Assembly (NCBI GenBank): GCA_041395865.1
Contig: JAWKZQ010000006.1
Coordinates: 1 to 64,000 of the forward strand
From: IMCC2047 sp041395865
GTDB taxonomy: Bacteria > Pseudomonadota > Gammaproteobacteria > Pseudomonadales > IMCC2047
Reading direction: 5' to 3'
DNA length: 64,000 nt
A model generated the notes under the pieces. The model did no database searches and was not told the origin of the DNA. It saw nothing but the letters and a program-made list of their open reading frames with translations. Of the stretch, positions 44,082 to 53,179 are shown in pieces. The first letter of the stretch is position 1, and each line of letters begins with the position of its first letter. The position numbers and the translations under genes were made by a program.

Positions 44082-44873
44082 CTAGTTGGCTGCCGCAGGG
44101 GCTTCAGGGCTATTATTGCCCTTTGGGTCGCCGAATAGACAGCCACCGGCGGCCGTGGAAAGGGCCTCTTCGCTGCGGATTTCTACGGCACGACCATTGA
44201 CTTCAATGGCACCTGACTTTTGCAGACGGGAGAAAATACGGCTGACCGTCTCGACTGCCAGGCCTAGGTAATTGGCAATTTCGTTACGCGACATACCAAG
44301 ATAAATAAAGTCGGCCGCATAGCCCCGGCGCTGGATTCGGGATGATAAATCCAGCAGGAAGTTGGCGACGCGCGCTTCGGCATCCTTCTGGCTCAACAGC
44401 ATCATCATCTGCATATCTTGACGAATGGTTTTACTCATCGAGTGAATGATCTGACGCTTGAGTTCAGGGATTTCGTCGGTCAACTCTTCAAACTTGGGGT
44501 AGGGGATCTCACAGACCGTGGTCGTTTCAATGGCAATTGCATTGACCGGGTAAGTGTCTGTATCAATGCCGCTCAAACCGATCAATTCGCCGGGTAGATA
44601 AAAACCTGTGATCTGCTCTTCGCCTGTGTCAGTCACCAGGTAGGTCTTGACGCAGCCACTGCGCAGGGCAAACAGGGAACCGAAGGCCTCTCCTTGCCGG
44701 AACAGGGTTTCGCCTTTCTTGAAAGGGCGCCCACGGGCAATAATGGAGTCGAGCTGTTCCAGGTCCTTGCTGGTGAGCGATAAGGGCAGGCATAACGAAC
44801 GCAGCGTACAGCTTTGGCAGGTTGTTTCCCTGAATGACTGGTGCTTAATGGCGGTAACTTTAGATTTATCCAC
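44082..44873 (-). CDS. anr: Anr/FNR oxygen-sensing regulator
   Basis: 263 residues. CRP/FNR family activator whose [4Fe-4S] cluster senses oxygen. The cluster cysteines are in TTCQSCTLRSLCLPLSL (C-x2-C-x5-C) plus the Cys in LRSGCVKTY. The C-terminal HTH is LGMSRNEIANYLGLAVETVSRIFSRLQ with the recognition E-x-x-S-R. The GTG at 44873 is preferred, since it places the first Cys at residue 19, as in E. coli FNR; a TTG at 44894 is also open but lies inside an FNR box. It sits beside the cco genes that it should activate. Confidence 0.93.
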   Translation of the reverse strand: MDKSKVTAIKHQSFRETTCQSCTLRSLCLPLSLTSKDLEQLDSIIARGRPFKKGETLFRQGEAFGSLFALRSGCVKTYLVTDTGEEQITGFYLPGELIGLSGIDTDTYPVNAIAIETTTVCEIPYPKFEELTDEIPELKRQIIHSMSKTIRQDMQMMMLLSQKDAEARVANFLLDLSSRIQRRGYAADFIYLGMSRNEIANYLGLAVETVSRIFSRLQKSGAIEVNGRAVEIRSEEALSTAAGGCLFGDPKGNNSPEAPAAAN

Positions 44874-44880
44874 GGGGTCC

Positions 44881-44894
44881 CTGATTTGGATCAA
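44881..44894 (-). promoter_or_regulatory. Anr/FNR box upstream of anr (autoregulation)
   Basis: On the minus strand: TTGATCCAAATCAG, nine of ten conserved bases of TTGAT-N4-ATCAA. It lies between the likely promoter at 44915-44943 and the GTG start, where binding would block transcription, as in FNR negative autoregulation. Confidence 0.6.
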
Positions 44895-44914
44895 AGAGTT
44901 GATAAGTTAAACGA

Positions 44915-44943
44915 ATTTTATGCGCCAGACAGGTATAACACAA
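44915..44943 (-). promoter_or_regulatory. Likely sigma-70 promoter of anr
   Basis: On the minus strand TTGTGT (-35) and TAAAAT (-10) are separated by 17 bp, and the FNR box begins about 20 bp further downstream. Prediction by eye. Confidence 0.4.
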
Positions 44944-44956
44944 GCTAACAGGCCTG

Positions 44957-45820
44957 TTATTGTGGCCGGTTGTCTGAGTCCATCATCTGCATGGAGTGGG
45001 GTGGCTGTTCGCCAGCCGGCATATCCATTTCGTCGTGCATATGCTGGTCGGGGCTTTCGTGGTCTTGATGGTGTTCCGGCAATGAGTGATCCTGATGCTG
45101 CATTTCCGGTTGATGCGAATGATGCTGTTGGTGGCTGCTGTGGCCGGATAGGCTGTGAATGGGCATTGTCCACAGACCAAAGGCAATGATGAGAACCCCG
45201 GCAGCGCTGCGTACCCCCCGGTTTTGTAACAGTTTTTTTATGCCTTCCAGCAACATGCCGGTGGCGAGCACAGCCGGCAGGGTTCCCAAACCAAAGAACA
45301 GCATAATCATCGCGGATTGCTGCCATTGCCCCGCTGTTGCAGCCCAGGTCAGGGTGCTATAGACCAGGCCACAGGGAATCCAGCCCCATAAAGTGCCGAC
45401 AAGCAGGGCGCGCAGTGGCGACTTAACGGGCATTAGTGCGGACAGGGCTGGCTGGATACGCTTCCATAAAACACTGCCAGCGGTTTCCAGATGCCGCAAT
45501 ACCGACCACCAGTTGGCCAGGTACAGGCCCATGGCAACCAGCATCAAACCTGCCAGAAAACGCAGTATCGTGCCCAATAATGGAAATTGGCCCGCGAGCA
45601 ACCAGCTGGTGGCGCCGATAATGGCGCCAGCCAGGGTGTAGCTCAGAATGCGACCTATGTTGTAGCAAAGCAGCAGTGGCAGGAGTTTTGCCGGGACACG
45701 TTTTTCGGGCGGCACGGCATAGGCCAGGGCGCCCATGATACCGCCGCACATGCCGACGCAGTGGGCGCTGCCGAACAGGCCGATCACAAAGGCAGCGGAC
45801 AGGGTTAGGCTTTCAGGCAT
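44957..45820 (-). CDS. SafE/TauE-type membrane protein with His/Met-rich tail (cbb3 oxidase locus)
   Basis: 287 residues. The first 215 residues form a six- or seven-helix DsbD/SafE-like domain with Cys in GSAHCVGMCGG and GWIPCGLVYS. The last 65 residues are a soluble tail unusually rich in His and Met (for example HSSHQQHHSH, EHHQDHESPDQHMHDEMDM), a likely copper-binding site. Proteins of this family commonly follow ccoS in cbb3 oxidase clusters and are thought to help copper delivery or cytochrome maturation. The start is 2 nt from the end of ccoS. The tail is low in complexity and probably variable. Confidence 0.87.
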   Translation of the reverse strand: MPESLTLSAAFVIGLFGSAHCVGMCGGIMGALAYAVPPEKRVPAKLLPLLLCYNIGRILSYTLAGAIIGATSWLLAGQFPLLGTILRFLAGLMLVAMGLYLANWWSVLRHLETAGSVLWKRIQPALSALMPVKSPLRALLVGTLWGWIPCGLVYSTLTWAATAGQWQQSAMIMLFFGLGTLPAVLATGMLLEGIKKLLQNRGVRSAAGVLIIAFGLWTMPIHSLSGHSSHQQHHSHQPEMQHQDHSLPEHHQDHESPDQHMHDEMDMPAGEQPPHSMQMMDSDNRPQ

Positions 45821-45822
45821 GG

Positions 45823-46038
45823 TCAGGCATCTTCCTTGGCGTCATCGCCGGATTTGGGTGCTTGGTCCTGCTGCGGCGAATTTTTCTTCTTGGGTGCCGG
45901 GCTGTCATCGAACAGAATACTGTGGGCGGGGCCTTCAAGGTCCTCAAACTGATCGCTTTTTACGGCCCAGAAAAAGATCGCGACGCCAACGACTACCAGT
46001 ATCAGGGCAATCGGAATTAACAGGTAAATGGCTTCCAT
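45823..46038 (-). CDS. ccoS: Cbb3 oxidase maturation protein CcoS
   Basis: 71 residues with one N-terminal membrane helix (AIYLLIPIALILVVVGVAIFFWAV) followed by KSDQFEDLEGPAHSILFDD, the classical CcoS signature. Needed for cofactor insertion in CcoN. It overlaps ccoI by 1 nt. Confidence 0.95.
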   Translation of the reverse strand: MEAIYLLIPIALILVVVGVAIFFWAVKSDQFEDLEGPAHSILFDDSPAPKKKNSPQQDQAPKSGDDAKEDA

Positions 46039-48518
46039 CAGGTGGTTACTTCCCGAACTGTCGACAGATCGCTGGATTGTACTTTGGTCAGGGGTTTATT
46101 CAATCTTAATGCATTGAGTACCACGATTAATGAGCTGGCTGACATGCCCAAGGCGGCGAGGTAGGGGGGAATAAAGCCCAGGGCTGCGGCTGGCAGCGCG
46201 AGCAGGTTGTAGCCGAAAGCCCAGGCCAGGTTTTGTTTAATGACATTGCGTGTTTTACGGGCGTGGCGAATCGCGGTGACCAGGTGCGAGAGCTGGCTGG
46301 ATAGCAGAATGGCGTCCGCGTTTGCCTTGGTCAGGTCGGCGGCGCTGGTCATGGCGATGGATACATCGGCCGCGGCCAGTACCGGGATATCGTTGATGCC
46401 GTCGCCGACCATCAGTACCTTGGCGCCATCGCTTTGCAGAGCCTGGATATAGGTCATTTTATTCATGGGGCTGGCACCGCCCTGGAATTTTTTAATCCCC
46501 AGGTTGTTGGCAACATTAGCGACATTGCTGGAATAATCGCCACTCAGCAATTCAACTTGCAGGCCAAGCGTTTCAAGTTGCTGGATGGTGGCTTTCGCAT
46601 CATCGCGGACTTCGTCGTCCAGCTGGAACCAGGCCATGGCGCCTTGGCTGCCGGTTAAGAGGAGCCATTGTGCGTGATCGATATCGACGGGGCTGGCGAC
46701 TTGATGGGGGGATAGCCCGCACAGGTCCATCGCAAAATCCGGGCGACCCAGACGATAGTGTTCTCCCTCAACGATACCTTCGATGCCTTGCCCAGGATGC
46801 ACCTTGACCTCGAACGCCTGCAATGAGCTGGCTTCAAAGGCTGCGGCAATCGGATGTTCCGAATGAGCTTCCAGCGCACTGGCGACTTGGTGACACTGGT
46901 GGCGCGAGTGATCTCCCAATGGTTGCACCTGCAGCATGCGAAGGTGGCCGGTGGTGAGTGTGCCGGTTTTATCGAAAATAACGTGGCTAATCTGGGTCAG
47001 GCCCTCCAGGGTATGGGCGCGGCTTACCAACAGGCCAAGGCGTTGCAGGCTGGCCGTGGCCGCAGTCAGTGCGGTTGGCGTGGCCAGCGAGAGCGCACAG
47101 GGACAGGTGACGACCAGAACGGAAAGGGTAATCCAGAAGGCGTGTTCGGGTGCGATAAAAGTCCAGGCGGTGGCAACGGTCGTGGCAAGCACCAGTACGA
47201 TGGCGATAAAGTATTGAGCAATTTTATCGGCCAGTTGCGCGATGGGCGGTTTGGTGGCCCGGGCCTGGTCCAGCAACCGTAAAATGCCGGATAAGCGGGT
47301 GTTTTGCCCTACTTCGGTTATTTCAATGGTGAGCGGGTGTTCGACGTTGATGCTGCCGGCAACGACCTGGTCTCCTGGCGCTTTGGCAACGGGAATAAAC
47401 TCGCCGTTTAAATGGGATTCGTCGGTACTGCTGTGGCCACTGGTAATAATGCCGTCCGCGGGGATGATCTGTGCTGTTTTTACCAGGATGCTGTCGCCCG
47501 GCTTAAGGTCGCGTATGGCAACCAGGCGTTGTCCGCCGCTTTCCAGCAGGGTGGCGGTTTCCGGAAGTAAGCGCGATAGCCTGTGACTGCTTTGATCCAT
47601 GCGGGTACGGGCGCGAAACTCGAAAAAGCGGCCCAGCAGCAGGAAAAACGTAAACATACAGACGGAGTCGAAATAAACTTCGCGGCCGCCCAGTAGGGTT
47701 GAACCGACACTGGCGGAATAGGCCGCCAGAATCGCGAGCGATACCGGAACATCCATGCTCAGGTGGCGATTGCGCAGGTTGCGCAGTGCGGCACTGAAGA
47801 AAGGACGGGCCGAGTAGAAAACCACGGGCGTGGTGATGAGCAGGCTGATCCAGCGCAGGAAGTCGCGGTGCTCTCCGCTGATGTAGTCAAAGGCGCCGGC
47901 ATAAAGCGCGGCGGCGTACATCATTACTTGGGCCATACCGGCACCGGCCACGCCGAGACGGCGAATGTAATTGCGGTTTTCGGTTTTTTGCAGCTTATCT
48001 TCGGCTGCACTTTGGTACGGTTGCGCCTTGTAACCAATGCTGTAGACGGCGCCCAGAATTTCGCTCAGCTTGATCTGGTCGCTGAGCCAACTGACACGGA
48101 GCTGGTGGTTACTGAGGTTGACGTTACACTGCTTGACGCCTTCCAGCTGGTTCAGCTGGTGCTCTATCAGCCAGGTACAGGCTGCGCAGGTAATGCCCTC
48201 GACAAGGAATGCCGCTTCGGCAAGTTTCGGGTTGCCTTTATCGTAGGTAACAAAGTCGTTTTGGATGTCGTGGCGGTCATACAGGGCCAGCTCGTCCAGC
48301 AACGCGTCTTCCAGGGGTTTGGGTGTGACGGCCAGGTCGGTGCGATACTGGTAATACTGATCCAGCCCCGTAGCGATGATGGTGCTGGCGACCGCTTGGC
48401 AGCCGGGACAGCACATTGGGCGTTCGATACCTTCAATCTGGACGCTGTAATCGGCGCCGGCCGGTACAGGCAGGCCGCAGTGATAACAGTCTGTAACGGG
48501 TTTTTCAGGTCTACTCAT
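46038..48518 (-). CDS. ccoI: Copper-translocating P-type ATPase CcoI (FixI)
   Basis: 826 residues. N-terminal region with CCPGCQA, then an HMA domain with CAACTWL, eight membrane helices, CPC in VTCPCALSLATPT, phosphorylation site FDKTGTLTTG, and hinge VLMVGDGINDIPVLA. It supplies copper to the periplasmic side for the CuB centre of the cbb3 oxidase. It overlaps ccoH by 8 nt and ccoS by 1 nt. Confidence 0.95.
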   Translation of the reverse strand: MSRPEKPVTDCYHCGLPVPAGADYSVQIEGIERPMCCPGCQAVASTIIATGLDQYYQYRTDLAVTPKPLEDALLDELALYDRHDIQNDFVTYDKGNPKLAEAAFLVEGITCAACTWLIEHQLNQLEGVKQCNVNLSNHQLRVSWLSDQIKLSEILGAVYSIGYKAQPYQSAAEDKLQKTENRNYIRRLGVAGAGMAQVMMYAAALYAGAFDYISGEHRDFLRWISLLITTPVVFYSARPFFSAALRNLRNRHLSMDVPVSLAILAAYSASVGSTLLGGREVYFDSVCMFTFFLLLGRFFEFRARTRMDQSSHRLSRLLPETATLLESGGQRLVAIRDLKPGDSILVKTAQIIPADGIITSGHSSTDESHLNGEFIPVAKAPGDQVVAGSINVEHPLTIEITEVGQNTRLSGILRLLDQARATKPPIAQLADKIAQYFIAIVLVLATTVATAWTFIAPEHAFWITLSVLVVTCPCALSLATPTALTAATASLQRLGLLVSRAHTLEGLTQISHVIFDKTGTLTTGHLRMLQVQPLGDHSRHQCHQVASALEAHSEHPIAAAFEASSLQAFEVKVHPGQGIEGIVEGEHYRLGRPDFAMDLCGLSPHQVASPVDIDHAQWLLLTGSQGAMAWFQLDDEVRDDAKATIQQLETLGLQVELLSGDYSSNVANVANNLGIKKFQGGASPMNKMTYIQALQSDGAKVLMVGDGINDIPVLAAADVSIAMTSAADLTKANADAILLSSQLSHLVTAIRHARKTRNVIKQNLAWAFGYNLLALPAAALGFIPPYLAALGMSASSLIVVLNALRLNKPLTKVQSSDLSTVREVTT

Positions 48519-49035
48519 TCGAGACCGGATCGGTTGATCCCCGGTGTGCCAGTGTCAGTGTGTCCTGGCGGGGGAACACGCCTTCCCCGGTCAGGCGCCA
48601 GTCCCGGTCGGTCGGCTCCAGCGTGATGTAGAAGCGGCCCTTCGGCTGTTCCTGAAGCGAGCTCATGAAGAGGCTGTCGCTGACGGCTTTCAGTTCGTAG
48701 GTGCGATCCAGGGCGGCATCGTCGGGTGCGGAAATGAGCAGTGTCAATTTGTCTACCGTGTCATATTTGCCAGCCAGGTAGACGGTTACTTTACCGGTTT
48801 CCTCGGAAAACAACAGGTTTGCCTGCATGCCTAACTCAGAAGCATGCCGGTCCTGTCTGATCCTGTCGTTGATGCTAAGTCCTTCCTGATAGTAGTTCTC
48901 TTCTACCAGGTTAGGCTGGTTCTGTACGGCGAGATAAATCGTATAGAAACTGGCGATTACCGCGGTGGCTGGCAGGGCAATTAAAAACCAGGGCCAGAAT
49001 TGTCGATACCAGGGTTGGGTTTGGGGAGTGTTCAA
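48511..49035 (-). CDS. ccoH: FixH/CcoH family protein
   Basis: 174 residues. One N-terminal membrane helix (FWPWFLIALPATAVIASFYTI), then YYQEGLSINDRIRQDRHA, typical of CcoH, and a periplasmic beta-rich domain. It stabilises the cbb3 oxidase during assembly. It overlaps ccoI by 8 nt. Confidence 0.92.
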   Translation of the reverse strand: MNTPQTQPWYRQFWPWFLIALPATAVIASFYTIYLAVQNQPNLVEENYYQEGLSINDRIRQDRHASELGMQANLLFSEETGKVTVYLAGKYDTVDKLTLLISAPDDAALDRTYELKAVSDSLFMSSLQEQPKGRFYITLEPTDRDWRLTGEGVFPRQDTLTLAHRGSTDPVSNE

Positions 49036-49110
49036 TACAGCTTACTCTATTGGTTAAATGGTGAAGGCCCGGTAAACCGGGCCTTGGCAACCGGGCTTTT
49101 GCGCATCAAT

Positions 49111-50538
49111 TTACCGCACTGCCGGGCCGATAAAGCGCGATTCTTCGCTCACTTCGGCACTTTCGTCCAGGGTGTTAACCTTGAATTCGATTGGCATATT
49201 GGTTTGCGGCATGTGTACCGGGTCAATCTGAGCCCGTAATGTTACCTCAATCAGCTCCCCTGAGGCCACATCAAGGCGTGTGTCTCCCTTTAATTCCAGA
49301 CCATCAATACCTGAAACGCTGATTAGATAGGTTTGGTTTTCTTGACTCTTATTGAGCACCTTGAGGGTATAGCTGTTTTCAATCAGGCCATCCAGCGTTG
49401 TGTTATAGAGCGTGCTGCGGTCACGGATGATATCCAGTTCCAGGGTGGCGCGGTTCAGGATGGTAGCAGCGAACACGCCAATCATAATGACCAGGACTGC
49501 GCCATAACCGATCAGTTTGGGACGTAATTTATGCTCGGTTTTGTGCTCAAGTTTGTTCTCGGTGGTGTACCGGATCAGGCCTCGCGGGTACTCCATTTTG
49601 TCCATAACCTCGTTACAGGCATCAATACAGAGGGCGCAGTTAATACACTCGTATTGCAGGCCGTCACGAATATCAATGCCGACCGGGCAAACCTGTACGC
49701 ACATCTGGCAATCGATACAGTCACCGAGGCCTTCGGCTTTATAATCAGCCTCTTTCTTGCGGGCGCCACGTGACTCGCCACGCTCCGGGTCGTAGGAAAC
49801 GATCAGGGTATCCCGATCGAACATGGCTGACTGGAAACGTGCGTAGGGGCACATGTATTTACAAACCTGCTCGCGCAACCAGCCGGCGTTACCATAGGTG
49901 GCGAAGGTGAAGAAGAAAATCCAGAAAGCTTCCCAGGGCCCCAGGTTAAAGGTCAGCATGTTGGGAAGCAGCTCGCGAATAGGGCTGAAGTAACCCACGA
50001 AAGTCAGGCCGGTTAGCAATGCAAAGCCCAGCCACATGCTATGCTTCAGGGTTTTGCGCAGGATTTTGTTAACCGACCAGGGGGATTTGTCCATTTTTAT
50101 CCGCTGGTTACGGCTGCCTTCGGCCACCTGTTCTGCCCACATGAAAATACTGGTCCAGACGGTCTGTGGACAGGTGTAGCCACACCATACGCGGCCCAGC
50201 CAGGTTGTGACGAAGAACAGGGCAAAGGCAGAAATAATCAAGGTGGCTGCCAGCAGGATAAAATCCTTGGGCCAGAAGGTCAGTTCAACAATGTGGAACT
50301 GACGGTTGGGTAAATCGAAAAATACGGATTGGCGGCCATCCCAGTTGATCCAGGGCAGCAGGAAATAACCCAGTAGCAGAGGCCAGCCCGTGTAGAGGCG
50401 TACCTTCTGGTAGAAACCGGATATTTTGCGGGTGTAGATTTTTTCGCGCTTTTCGTAAAGGTTAAATTCTTCGGTTTCAGCGTGCTTGACGGCACTGTCT
50501 GTTTGGTCAACGTCCTGAAGGGGGATTTTATCGTTCAT
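49111..50538 (-). CDS. ccoG: Cbb3 oxidase accessory protein CcoG
   Basis: 475 residues with five membrane helices, CGYTCPQTVW, the ferredoxin pair CIDCQMCVQVCPVGIDIR and CINCALCIDACNEVMD, and a C-terminal Ig-like periplasmic domain. CcoG is thought to reduce Cu(II) for the cbb3 oxidase. It begins the ccoGHIS series; 75 nt separate it from ccoH. Confidence 0.94.
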   Translation of the reverse strand: MNDKIPLQDVDQTDSAVKHAETEEFNLYEKREKIYTRKISGFYQKVRLYTGWPLLLGYFLLPWINWDGRQSVFFDLPNRQFHIVELTFWPKDFILLAATLIISAFALFFVTTWLGRVWCGYTCPQTVWTSIFMWAEQVAEGSRNQRIKMDKSPWSVNKILRKTLKHSMWLGFALLTGLTFVGYFSPIRELLPNMLTFNLGPWEAFWIFFFTFATYGNAGWLREQVCKYMCPYARFQSAMFDRDTLIVSYDPERGESRGARKKEADYKAEGLGDCIDCQMCVQVCPVGIDIRDGLQYECINCALCIDACNEVMDKMEYPRGLIRYTTENKLEHKTEHKLRPKLIGYGAVLVIMIGVFAATILNRATLELDIIRDRSTLYNTTLDGLIENSYTLKVLNKSQENQTYLISVSGIDGLELKGDTRLDVASGELIEVTLRAQIDPVHMPQTNMPIEFKVNTLDESAEVSEESRFIGPAVR

Positions 50539-50919
50539 TGATATTTTGCCTCGTATGCCTATTCACCGAAGATGTATTGTTTTACGCCACTCCATGCCTT
50601 CAGTAGGGCTGGCGTACCATGAGCCTTGGCGGCTTGGTTTTGCAGTTGCGGGCGTACTTTACGTTGAAAGCCTTTAATCATAAATTGGAAAAAAAGAATT
50701 TCATTGTTTCCAAAAATGACGCAATTGTTATTATTTTTTCGTGCTGAATTTGTACTCCGTAATCTCACTTAAGGTATGCGCTAAGTCCTTGACCTATCAA
50801 ATGCTTATCAAGCCCGTTTTGGCTCGCAGAACTCAATTGGCTGGCTGAATTCTAGGGGCAATCAAAAGTGACCGCAAGGCCGGACTTTGATCCACTTGGC
50901 ATAGATCAAGAATGATACC
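50539..50919. other. Gene-free region between ccoG and lrgB
   Basis: 381 nt, AT-rich near 50690-50750. It must hold the ccoG promoter. At 50896-50909 is TTGGCATAGATCAA, with eight of ten FNR-box positions, but no suitably spaced -10 element for ccoG. A short frame at 50559-50768 on the minus strand lacks a ribosome binding site and a known relative. Confidence 0.45.
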
Positions 50920-51630
50920 TTAACTGGCCAGAAAAGGCCCAATTACCGGAACAATCAGGCTGACGATGATGGCTGTCAGTATCATGGTCATAACTGCAAT
51001 CGCACCGCACACAGGACCCGCCTGGAAGGCTCGTTGTGTGCCAATGGCATGTGATGTAAAACCCAGTGCAACGCCTTTGATCCTGGGGTCATTGATTTTC
51101 AGTTTTTTTAAGAGTGGCGGGCCTATAAGAGCACCACTGATCCCTGTGACCATAACCAATGCGGCGGCTAGCGCTGGGTTACCCTTCAGCAGGCTGTTAA
51201 CGCTCAGGGCAATCGGGGTGGTTACCGACTTGGTTGATAATGCAATACGTGAGCTGTCGGTTGCGTCCATGCAGGTCGTGATGGCCCAGATCAGTACCAG
51301 GTTGGCAATAAGGCAGCATACAACGGTAAGGAGAATTGCGCCGATCCAGGGCTTTATTATCGGCAGGTTCCGATAAAGAGGAACGGCCAGCGATACCACT
51401 GCCGGTCCAATTAACCAATCCAGCGGTTGATTGGCGCTTGCGTAATCCTGGTAAGGGATTCCCGATACCAATAAGACTGCGATAACCAGGAGTACGCTGA
51501 CGGTAAGAGGGTGCGATAAGCCGTTGCAAGGCAGTTTTTTGTTGATCAGGTTTGATAAAACAAAGACACCCGCGGTTAGCAGAAGCAACGCGGGTTTTGC
51601 GTCTGACAATGATAACAGGGGGCTGGGCAT
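50920..51630 (-). CDS. lrgB: LrgB family membrane protein
   Basis: 236 residues, about seven helices. Family motifs are LAVPLYRNLPIIKPW, ALSTKSVTTPIALSV, GISGALIGPPLLKKL and GVALGFTSHAIGTQRAFQ. LrgB with LrgA forms a membrane pair tied in different bacteria to murein hydrolase control or to export/import of small carboxylates. It overlaps lrgA by 1 nt. Confidence 0.93.
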   Translation of the reverse strand: MPSPLLSLSDAKPALLLLTAGVFVLSNLINKKLPCNGLSHPLTVSVLLVIAVLLVSGIPYQDYASANQPLDWLIGPAVVSLAVPLYRNLPIIKPWIGAILLTVVCCLIANLVLIWAITTCMDATDSSRIALSTKSVTTPIALSVNSLLKGNPALAAALVMVTGISGALIGPPLLKKLKINDPRIKGVALGFTSHAIGTQRAFQAGPVCGAIAVMTMILTAIIVSLIVPVIGPFLAS

Positions 51631-52025
51631 CAGCGATTACCGACTTCAGGCGTTATGCTTTCCGGTTGTAGCGTACCGGTCAGTCTGCCAAGCAGCCAGG
51701 CGGCCAGGCAGAACGAAAAGGGGAGGGTGATCGCCAGGGTCAGGAGAATCACCCATGCGTCCCGGGCCATCAACTGGAAACAGGTCATAATGCCCACGCA
51801 ACCGGGAATCAGGATCAGCGAAAGGTAATCGATCAGGAGGTTGCTGCCGGAGAGGATTCTATGGGATACCTGCCCTCGCCAGGACAGGTAGATAAACAGG
51901 TAGAGCATACCCAGGATGGAGCCGGGTACAGGGAGCTGGGTTGCACTCTGGGTCCACTGCCCGAGGCAATAAAAAAGAATGAGGTACAGCAACCCCGCCA
52001 GCGTGTTGGTGATGGTATGGATCAT
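51630..52025 (-). CDS. lrgA: LrgA/CidA family membrane protein
   Basis: 131 residues, four hydrophobic helices, holin-like fold. Motifs: PVPGSILGMLYLFIYLSWRG and FIPGCVGIM-type segment (LILIPGCVGIMTCF). Partner of LrgB. It is divergent from the LysR regulator, the common arrangement for regulated lrgAB/cidAB pairs. Confidence 0.9.
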   Translation of the reverse strand: MIHTITNTLAGLLYLILFYCLGQWTQSATQLPVPGSILGMLYLFIYLSWRGQVSHRILSGSNLLIDYLSLILIPGCVGIMTCFQLMARDAWVILLTLAITLPFSFCLAAWLLGRLTGTLQPESITPEVGNR

Positions 52026-52155
52026 TTTGGTTTGTGACTGCTCTTCCAGATTGGTGAGCGGTGTACTTTATGCAAAAAAGATTGTTTGATATATGGACGC
52101 AAAGAATATAATTGTTTCCATAATTTATAAAATAAGTTTTCTCGGGGGCGTCAAG

Positions 52156-53061
52156 TTGAATATTGCGGATCGCATTCTATTGTTCCACAAGGTGGTTGAG
52201 GCGGGCTCGTTCAGTCAGGCGGCAACGCGCGTTGGATTAACCAACTCGGTTGTGAGTAAACACATCGCCCAGCTCGAAGAGCATTTGGGGGTACAGCTGC
52301 TGTTCAGGACGACTCGGCGCCTGCAGCTTACCGAGGCTGGTCGTTTGCTGTATCAGCATGCCAACGATGTTGAGCAAAGCATTGAAAGTGCGGTTAAGGC
52401 GGTCACGGAGGTGAGCAGTGAACCTGCCGGCACGCTGTCCCTGACTGTGCCCACCATTTCAGGGGAACACCTGATTACGGATATCGTGACTGAATTTTGT
52501 CAGCTCTATCCCAAAGTAAATATCGAGCTCAGGTTGGAAGACCACATGGTTGACCTGGTGGCTGAGGGTGTCGATTTGGCAATACGCACCGCGAGCCTCG
52601 CTGACTCGACCTTGATCGCCAGGCTGCTGTTGCAATCGAAATGGGTGGTGAGCGCCAGCCCTGACTATCTTGAGAAGTATGGCGCCCCTAAAAAACCTCA
52701 GGACCTCATCAATCATAATTGCCTGACCTACACCTATATGGAAACCGGCAGTAATGTTTGGCTTTTCAAGGAGCGCGGGCGTGAGTATGGGCTGAAGGTC
52801 TCCGGATGCATTACCTCAAATAACCAAAAAGCGCTGAGAAATGCCGCTGTAACGGGCTACGGCGTAATTTATACCCCTAAATTGCTGGTTTACGAAGATC
52901 TGCAGTGTGGCAGACTGGTTGAGGTGCTCGGTGAGTATTCCTCTAAAGAGCTGCCCGTCTATATTGTGTATCCCTACAGTAAATATTTGCCGGAAAAAAC
53001 GCGGGTTTTTATCGACTTTATTGCCAAGTGCTACGAGAGCAAGAAACCGTTTTTCAAATAA
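52156..53061 (+). CDS. LysR-type regulator, divergent from lrgAB
   Basis: About 301 residues. Winged helix at the N-terminus (VEAGSFSQAATRVGLTNSVVSKHIAQLEEHLGVQLLFRTTR), then the substrate-binding domain of CrgA/AaeR-like LysR proteins. The TTG at 52156 puts the helix-turn-helix at the usual position; an ATG at 52093 would add 21 residues of poor fit. It likely senses a metabolite and controls the divergent lrgAB. Confidence 0.88.
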   Translation: MNIADRILLFHKVVEAGSFSQAATRVGLTNSVVSKHIAQLEEHLGVQLLFRTTRRLQLTEAGRLLYQHANDVEQSIESAVKAVTEVSSEPAGTLSLTVPTISGEHLITDIVTEFCQLYPKVNIELRLEDHMVDLVAEGVDLAIRTASLADSTLIARLLLQSKWVVSASPDYLEKYGAPKKPQDLINHNCLTYTYMETGSNVWLFKERGREYGLKVSGCITSNNQKALRNAAVTGYGVIYTPKLLVYEDLQCGRLVEVLGEYSSKELPVYIVYPYSKYLPEKTRVFIDFIAKCYESKKPFFK

Positions 53062-53130
53062 AGTTGGCGCCGGCTGGCGAAAGGAGGAGGCTTTAAACGA
53101 CTTGCTGGGGTGCGAAGGGGAGAGAAGGGT

Positions 53131-53158
53131 GACTCACCGAGCGGATGCTCGGTGAGTC
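53131..53158. other. Perfect 12-bp hairpin between lysR and ccoP
   Basis: GACTCACCGAGC and GCTCGGTGAGTC pair around GGAT. There is no T-run on either side. It lies between convergent genes and may stabilise or end the long ccoNOQP transcript. Confidence 0.75.
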
Positions 53159-53179
53159 GGTAGTTTGAATAACAACTAA

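Noticed and set aside
50559..50768. Small minus-strand frame upstream of ccoG
   Set aside because: No ribosome binding site at its internal ATG and no similarity to known cco genes; low complexity N-terminus.
50896..50909. FNR-like site near lrgB/ccoG
   Set aside because: Two mismatches in the conserved half-site and no -10 element at the proper distance.
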